Shown here: positions 14,384 to 18,904 of the stretch, piece by piece
Position numbering within the stretch: position 1 is the first letter of the stretch
How the letters are laid out: each line of letters begins with the position of its first letter
Source: RPRI01 sp051233685
Lineage (GTDB): Bacteria > Desulfobacterota > Desulfobacteria > Desulfobacterales > RPRI01
Length of the DNA stretch: 18,904 nt
Assembly: GCF_051233685.1 (NCBI RefSeq)
Contig: NZ_JBAMMY010000171.1
Location: forward strand, 1 to 18,904
Direction: 5' to 3'
Translations under genes and position numbers: made by a program
Notes under the pieces: generated by a model
The model's database searches: none
Seen by the model: the letters and a program-made list of their open reading frames with translations, nothing else
What the model was told of the DNA's origin: nothing

Positions 14384-15328
14384 ATGAAAAATAAATTAAA
14401 TTCAGAGTATCAGTATATATTTGGACCAATACCGTCAAGACGCCTGGGTGTTTCTCTGGGAGTTGATCTTTTGCCTTCAAAGACCTGCACTCTTGATTGC
14501 GTATATTGCGAATGCGGCAAAACGAAAAATCTTACTATCACACAAAAAGAGTATGTGCCGGTTGATAATGTTAAATATGAGCTAAAGAGTTTATTATCAA
14601 ATGCTCCCGACATAGATTATATTACCTTTGCCGGTTCGGGTGAGCCGACTTTACACAGTTGTCTTGGAGATTTAATACGGTTTTTAAAATGTGATTATTC
14701 ACATTACCGGGTGGCGGTATTGACTAACGGAACACTTTTTTATGAACCGGCAGTCATAAAGCAGGTTCTTGATGCTGATATTGTCAAAGTATCGATAGAT
14801 GCCGGATCTGACGATACTTTTGTCCGCATAAACAGACCTCATCATGCGCTTAGACTATCAAAAATTACAGACGGCCTGATAGAATTAAGAAAAAAATATA
14901 ATAAAGAATTGTGGATTGAAGTATTTCTTGTTAATAATTTAAATAATAACCCTGAAGAGCTGAAAAAAATTAAAGATCTTATTAACCTGATAAAGCCTGC
15001 CCGGGTTCATTTAAATACCCTTGACAGACCGGGAACGGAAAGCTGGGTTGAAGCAGCACAACAAGCAGTTTTAACGGATGTTGCAAAATATTTAAATGAT
15101 GCAAAACTAATTGATAACGACAAAATATCCGGTAAAATTTCAGGTAATAAAACAGAGGAATTTATAATAGCTACAGTCAAAAGGCGGCCTATTACAGCAA
15201 AAGATGTTTCCGGCATATTAAAGATTAATGAGATTGATGCCGAAAAGAGCCTTAATGCTCTATTTGAAAGCGGTCTGGTTGATAAAAAAAAAATGCCGCG
15301 GGGAGTATTTTATTTTAAAAGAAACTGA
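14384..15328 (+). CDS. Radical SAM Fe-S oxidoreductase (COG0731-like) with C-terminal winged-helix-like region
   Basis: A 314-residue protein with the radical SAM cluster motif CTLDCVYCECG (CxxxCxxC, near residue 35). Further SAM-fold landmarks are FAGSGEPTLHS, VAVLTNGTL and VKVSIDAGSDDTF. The N-terminal IFGPIPSRRLGVSLGVDLLP is characteristic of the COG0731 family of uncharacterised Fe-S oxidoreductases. The last ~70 residues (RRPITAKDVSGILKINEIDA, SLNALFESGLVDKK) look like a small winged-helix domain. Substrate and product are unknown. No clear Shine-Dalgarno precedes the ATG. It is divergent from the tetrapyrrole operon and about 100 bases upstream of pilC; no convincing terminator lies in that gap. 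Confidence 0.85.
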   Translation: MKNKLNSEYQYIFGPIPSRRLGVSLGVDLLPSKTCTLDCVYCECGKTKNLTITQKEYVPVDNVKYELKSLLSNAPDIDYITFAGSGEPTLHSCLGDLIRFLKCDYSHYRVAVLTNGTLFYEPAVIKQVLDADIVKVSIDAGSDDTFVRINRPHHALRLSKITDGLIELRKKYNKELWIEVFLVNNLNNNPEELKKIKDLINLIKPARVHLNTLDRPGTESWVEAAQQAVLTDVAKYLNDAKLIDNDKISGKISGNKTEEFIIATVKRRPITAKDVSGILKINEIDAEKSLNALFESGLVDKKKMPRGVFYFKRN

Positions 15329-15430
15329 TGATTAACATTTTGTAATTTTTTTTCTACGAAAAATTTTATATAGTTCTCTTTATAGTTAGCTTTTGACAAT
15401 ATGTCTATTATAGCAATGGGAGGGTCGAGC

Positions 15431-16642
15431 ATGCCTGTTTATCAATGGAAAGGACGCAACAAAAAAGGGCAGATCCAAAAAGGAGAGATAGAAGCTTCCA
15501 GTGAAGAAGTAGTAAAAAACAAACTCAGCATCCAAAAAATCACACCTGTCAAAATAAAGGAAAAACCGAAGGATCTATTTGAAAATATTTCTTTTCTGCA
15601 ACCTAAGGTTGCAGAGTCGGATATAATTATATTTGCCCGGCAATTTTCCACAATGATTGATGCAGGTCTTCCCATTCTCCAATGTCTGGATATACTTTAC
15701 TCCCAGCAGGAGAATAAGACTTTTAAAATTATGCTTAAGAAGATCAAAGAATCGGTAGAAAGCGGTTCAACTTTAGCAGACGCTTTAAAAAAATATCCTG
15801 AACAATTTGATGATCTTTTTACGAATATGATTGCAGCAGGTGAAACGGGCGGTGTTCTCGATGTAATTTTACAGCGGCTTGCCGCATATATAGAAAAAGC
15901 ATCAAAACTTAAATCGCAGGTAAAAGGCGCCATGGTATATCCTGCGGTCACTCTTATTATCGCTTTTATAGTACTTGTAGTAATTCTTGTTTTTGTTATT
16001 CCGGTTTTCCAGCAGATGTTTAAGGATTTTGGAGGCGAACTTCCCGTACCAACCCAGGTTGTTGTGGCTATGAGCGAATTTGTCAAAACGAAAATAATTT
16101 ATCTTATAGTTGCAATTATTCTTTTTGTAATAGCATTTAAGAAATTCTCCAAGACTGAAAAAGGACGGATAGTCATTGATGATTTTATTCTCAAAATTCC
16201 TGCTTTTGGTACTTTGTTGCGTAAAGTCGCGGTAGCCAAATTTACGCGAACAATGTCAACCATGCTTTCAAGCGGCGTTTCAATATTGGAAGCGCTTGAT
16301 ATAGTAGCCAAGACTTCCGGAAACAAGATCATTGAAAAAGCCATATACGATGTTCGTTCCGGAATTTCGGAAGGTCGCACCATGTCCGAACCTCTTTGGG
16401 AAAGCGGCATTTTTCCTTCTATGGTATGCCAGATGATTTCCGTGGGTGAATCTACCGGCGCCCTTGATGTTATGCTCAGCAAGATCGCCGATTTCTATGA
16501 TGAAGAAGTTGATCAGGCAGTTTCAAATCTCATGTCTCTTATTGAACCATTTATGCTGGTGTTCTTAGGGGTTACTCTCGGAGGCCTGGTTATAGCAATG
16601 TATCTTCCGATATTTAAAATGGCCGGTGCAATTGGAGGTTAA
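15431..16642 (+). CDS. pilC: Type IV pilus / type II secretion inner-membrane platform protein (PilC/GspF family)
   Basis: A 403-residue polytopic membrane protein. It begins MPVYQWKGRNKKGQIQKGEI, the usual PilC/GspF N-terminus. Two T2SF domains follow, the first around FARQFSTMIDAGLPILQCLD and the second around FTRTMSTMLSSGVSILEALD. Each carries a MIAAGETGGVLD/MISVGESTGALD motif. Hydrophobic segments lie at about 170-197, 225-240 and 370-395. It acts as the membrane platform that couples the assembly ATPase to pilin polymerisation. The frame extends 10 codons upstream to 15401, but ATG 15431 has GGAGG 7 bases before it and gives the family N-terminus. No pilB, pilT or pilin gene is present in the window, so it is isolated from partner genes here. 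pyrD follows 9 bases later. Confidence 0.93.
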   Translation: MPVYQWKGRNKKGQIQKGEIEASSEEVVKNKLSIQKITPVKIKEKPKDLFENISFLQPKVAESDIIIFARQFSTMIDAGLPILQCLDILYSQQENKTFKIMLKKIKESVESGSTLADALKKYPEQFDDLFTNMIAAGETGGVLDVILQRLAAYIEKASKLKSQVKGAMVYPAVTLIIAFIVLVVILVFVIPVFQQMFKDFGGELPVPTQVVVAMSEFVKTKIIYLIVAIILFVIAFKKFSKTEKGRIVIDDFILKIPAFGTLLRKVAVAKFTRTMSTMLSSGVSILEALDIVAKTSGNKIIEKAIYDVRSGISEGRTMSEPLWESGIFPSMVCQMISVGESTGALDVMLSKIADFYDEEVDQAVSNLMSLIEPFMLVFLGVTLGGLVIAMYLPIFKMAGAIGG

Positions 16643-16651
16643 CGATTATTT

Positions 16652-17569
16652 ATGAGCAAGACCGATTTAAGAGTCGATATTGGAGGAATCAAACTAAAAA
16701 ATCCGGTTATGACGGCTTCAGGCACTTTCGGATATGCACAGGAGTTTGAGCCATATATAGATTTAAACAGAATAGGAGCTATAATAGTAAAAGGTCTGTC
16801 TCTTGAGCCTTCAAGAGGAAATAAACCCCCACGTATTGTTGAAACGCCATGCGGTATGTTAAATGCCATAGGTCTGGAAAATATAGGGATTAACAATTTT
16901 ATCAATAAAGTACTGCCTTTTCTGAAAACCATATCAACGCCAACTATTGTCAATATCTACGGCACAAGCATCGATGAATACTCTCTGCTTGCTGAAATGA
17001 TAGATGATATCGAAGAAATATCCGGAATAGAAGTAAACATATCCTGTCCCAATGTTGAAAAAGGAGGGGTAGCTTTTGGAGTTAATCCAAAGGCAGCTTA
17101 TAAAGTTACTAAAGCGGTACGCAAGAAAACATCCAAACCTCTTATGGTAAAACTTTCCCCAAATGTTACCGACATTACGGAAATAGCTTTAAGCGCAGCC
17201 GATGCAGGAGCAGATTCCTTGTCTTTAATTAACACGATTACAGGCATGTCGATAGACATCAAAACAAGACGCTCAAGGCTTGCAAATATAACCGGAGGAC
17301 TTTCCGGCCCTGCAATAAAGCCGATAGCTCTCAGAATGGTATGGCAGGTAGCCAAAAAAGTGGATATTCCTGTAGTAGGTGTAGGAGGGATATTTACTGC
17401 CGATGATGCTATTGAATTTATAATAGCAGGCGCAACAGCGGTTCAGATCGGCACAGCCAATTTTATCAATCCCAGAGCAACCATTGAGGTAATAAAGGGG
17501 ATTGAGGATTTTCTGACAGATAGAAACATCCCAAGAGTTACTGAACTTGTAGGCACTTTGGATACATAG
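16652..17569 (+). CDS. pyrD: Dihydroorotate dehydrogenase catalytic subunit, class 1B-like
   Basis: FMN enzyme oxidising dihydroorotate to orotate in pyrimidine synthesis. The 305-residue chain shows class 1 features: NPVMTASGTFGYAQE, KGLSLEPSRGN, the catalytic cysteine in VNISCPNVEKGGVAFG (class 1 uses Cys, class 2 Ser), VKLSPNVTDI, LINTITGMSID and the phosphate-binding loop VVGVGGIFTADDA with AGATAVQIGTANF. Class 1B enzymes pair with the PyrK iron-sulfur/FAD subunit; no pyrK is in this window. The ATG lies 9 bases after the pilC stop. The only Shine-Dalgarno-like GGAGG overlaps the end of pilC, 13 bases upstream, which is long and suggests coupling to pilC translation. No convincing terminator was found downstream. 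Confidence 0.94.
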   Translation: MSKTDLRVDIGGIKLKNPVMTASGTFGYAQEFEPYIDLNRIGAIIVKGLSLEPSRGNKPPRIVETPCGMLNAIGLENIGINNFINKVLPFLKTISTPTIVNIYGTSIDEYSLLAEMIDDIEEISGIEVNISCPNVEKGGVAFGVNPKAAYKVTKAVRKKTSKPLMVKLSPNVTDITEIALSAADAGADSLSLINTITGMSIDIKTRRSRLANITGGLSGPAIKPIALRMVWQVAKKVDIPVVGVGGIFTADDAIEFIIAGATAVQIGTANFINPRATIEVIKGIEDFLTDRNIPRVTELVGTLDT

Positions 17570-17774
17570 TATCTTCTTTCTGAATAACCAACATCCTATT
17601 ATTTCAACTAAATTTAGCAACTCATTATCACGCTCTTTTGTGCTGAACGTGGTTTTGGAGCCAGCCAATATTATAAATTATAGGCGGCTATAGAAATTGT
17701 TATAAATCTGTTCCGTTTGGGTATGAGTGAGTATACGGATTGTAGAAAATTTGGATTTAAGAAACACATTCAAT

Positions 17775-18665
17775 TCAGGATGAAGATGCTTTCTTTTGTT
17801 TTTTCTGCTCATACATTAATTTATCAGCCTGTGATATGAGTTCGTCAATTGAACGGGGATTTTCCGGGTCCTGAAAAGAACCGCCGATACTGATTGACAG
17901 CTTGTATGTCCGGTTTTCCTGTTCATTTTGTTTTTCAATCAGGTAGTCAAGACGGGAAGTAAATATTTCGGGATTTTCCTCTTTCATATCTATTGCAAGC
18001 GCAGCAAACTCATCCCCTCCCAGGCGGGCGATTATATCGGATGTTCTGAAAGTCTCCCTGAAAACAGATGCTGCTTCAATCAGCGCCTTGTCTCCTTCCT
18101 TATGGCCAAGTCTGTCGTTAATATCCTTTAAACCATCCAGATCTGCAAAAAAAAGCATCATTCCGTTCTTGTTTCTGCCTGCCAATTTAAGCTGCCTGTC
18201 GGCAAAAGTCATAAACCCCCTTCTGTTGTAAAGGCCTGTCAGCTGATCCGTTATAGAAAGGGTGATAACCTCTTTTTCTATTTTTTCACGATAAACCAGT
18301 TGTTTCCATAAATGCCGGGTGCTGACTGCAATTCCACCTATTCCAAGTAACCATAAAAAACTGTAAGCGATCAGTGCATCATTAATTTGTGACCGCTCAA
18401 GTGATCTTAAGGGTTCCATGGGTATTGATATGTTGATTCCTCCGCGAATATCACCTTCTTTATAGCCCTGTTTGGCACGGTAAAGAACATCCTTATTATA
18501 GGATATTTCAGCGCTTATATTGGCAAGCCTCGTAGTTGAATGTTTAAGCTGGTATATATCCCATCCAAGAGTTGCAAAGACCCCTGATGTCCAGATCACA
18601 ATAAGAATTATAAAATAACGGTTAATGTTTTTTGTGCCCGGTTTTATATTATCCATAAAATCCAT
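17775..18665 (-). CDS. Membrane diguanylate cyclase with truncated DUF3365-like sensor domain
   Basis: A 296-residue protein: transmembrane helix at about 17-35, a short periplasmic segment, a second helix at about 97-115, then a GGDEF domain. The catalytic motif GGDEF is intact (residues 216-220), as are DQLTGLYNRR (140-149), the FADLDGLKDIND region and the inhibitory-site RxxD (R207-D210, five residues before GGDEF). It should make cyclic di-GMP and be product-inhibited. The periplasmic part reads EISYNKDVLYR directly followed by AKQGYKEGDIRGGINISIPM. In DUF3365/Tll0287-like sensors, as I know the family, those two pieces are separated by roughly 100 residues including a CxxCH haem motif just before AKQGY. 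The core therefore appears deleted in frame near 18470-18482. GGAG lies 9 bases before ATG 18665. It converges on pyrD. Confidence 0.88.
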   Translation of the reverse strand: MDFMDNIKPGTKNINRYFIILIVIWTSGVFATLGWDIYQLKHSTTRLANISAEISYNKDVLYRAKQGYKEGDIRGGINISIPMEPLRSLERSQINDALIAYSFLWLLGIGGIAVSTRHLWKQLVYREKIEKEVITLSITDQLTGLYNRRGFMTFADRQLKLAGRNKNGMMLFFADLDGLKDINDRLGHKEGDKALIEAASVFRETFRTSDIIARLGGDEFAALAIDMKEENPEIFTSRLDYLIEKQNEQENRTYKLSISIGGSFQDPENPRSIDELISQADKLMYEQKKQKKASSS

Positions 18666-18770
18666 TTTAAGAATCTCCGGAATATATTTTGGATATAGTC
18701 ATTACCGCTGTTTGCCGATCGATTAATTTCGATTGCGCATTTTATTCAAACTTAAAGCCTTTCTCTATAA

Positions 18771-18904
18771 TGGACCCCGAAATTTGAACTGATGGTTAAG
18801 CTGCTTTTTCTGTGATATTGACTCCATTATAAAGGAGACAGAATGAGAAAGCAATATCCAGGGAATTTTAAAGCAAAGGTTGCATTGGAAGCCATCAGGT
18901 CAGA
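18771..18904 (+). mobile_element. Left end of an IS3-family insertion sequence (partial)
   Basis: The element appears to begin with TGGACCCCGAAATTTGAAC at 18771, which has the TG terminus and layout of IS3-family left ends, about 70 bases before the first transposase reading frame. The right part, including the second inverted repeat and target duplication, is outside the window, so the exact left boundary is inferred. Confidence 0.65.
18843..18904 (+). CDS. IS3-family transposase OrfA (N-terminal fragment, cut by window edge)
   Basis: Only the first 20 codons are present: MRKQYPGNFKAKVALEAIRS. This is the usual beginning of the helix-turn-helix OrfA (transposase_8/InsE type) of IS3-family elements, which binds the IS ends and is joined to OrfB by programmed frameshifting in intact copies. 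AAAGGAG sits 5 bases before the ATG. The window ends inside the gene, so intactness cannot be judged. Confidence 0.8.
   Translation, partial: MRKQYPGNFKAKVALEAIRS

Noticed and set aside
17570..17774. Possible terminator or RNA gene between pyrD and the diguanylate cyclase
   Set aside because: Only a weak interrupted stem (CACG with CGTG near 17630-17650) and no good T-run; no tRNA-like fold was seen.
1..18904. CRISPR array, toxin-antitoxin pair, phage genes or defence island
   Set aside because: No regularly spaced repeats, no small overlapping toxin-like pairs and no phage or restriction motifs were found. Apart from the two ends the window is ordinary chromosomal content.

Overview
The window is about 40% GC chromosomal DNA. 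It most likely comes from a Desulfobacterales-type member of the Desulfobacterota (former Deltaproteobacteria). This is inferred from gene content, not measured: an EF-G with the mitochondrial/spirochaete-planctomycete-delta (spdEFG1) G-domain signature, a CobA-HemD fusion next to hemC as known in sulfate reducers, a small FmdB-type zinc-ribbon gene, and remnants of a DUF3365/Tll0287-like domain in front of a GGDEF domain.

Layout. (1) 1-1480 (+) is GC-richer, decaying accessory DNA: the 3' part of an autotransporter gene whose beta-barrel appears internally deleted, then a REP-associated tyrosine transposase (RAYT) pseudogene in three pieces. A strong hairpin terminator follows at 1572-1613. 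(2) 1623-9966 (-) is a housekeeping block. In transcription order it holds a double-domain universal stress protein, fusA, a small RecA/KaiC-like ATPase, a class A penicillin-binding protein, a terminator, and typA. (3) 10049-11171 (-) holds moaA with a good sigma70-like promoter. (4) 11185-14014 (-) is a tetrapyrrole operon, fmdB-like gene, then hemC (TTG start overlapping the upstream stop), then cobA-hemD, ending in a rho-independent terminator. (5) 14326-17569 (+) holds a radical SAM protein, an isolated pilC/gspF-type inner-membrane platform gene, and pyrD. (6) 17775-18665 (-) holds a membrane-bound diguanylate cyclase whose sensor domain has apparently lost its haem-binding core. (7) 18771-18904 (+) is the left end of an IS3-family insertion sequence, cut by the window edge.

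How the genes fit together. HemC makes hydroxymethylbilane. The CobA-HemD fusion closes it to uroporphyrinogen III and methylates that to precorrin-2, the branch leading to sirohaem, cobalamin and the alternative haem route used by sulfate reducers. MoaA starts molybdenum cofactor synthesis. EF-G and TypA act on the ribosome, PBP1A on peptidoglycan, and PyrD on pyrimidines.

I found no CRISPR array, tRNA, rRNA, phage module or clear defence cassette. The most unusual signal is repeated: three unrelated genes (autotransporter, RAYT, diguanylate cyclase) look as if internal segments were excised, in two cases keeping the reading frame. The least understood gene is the small ATPase between fusA and the PBP gene.
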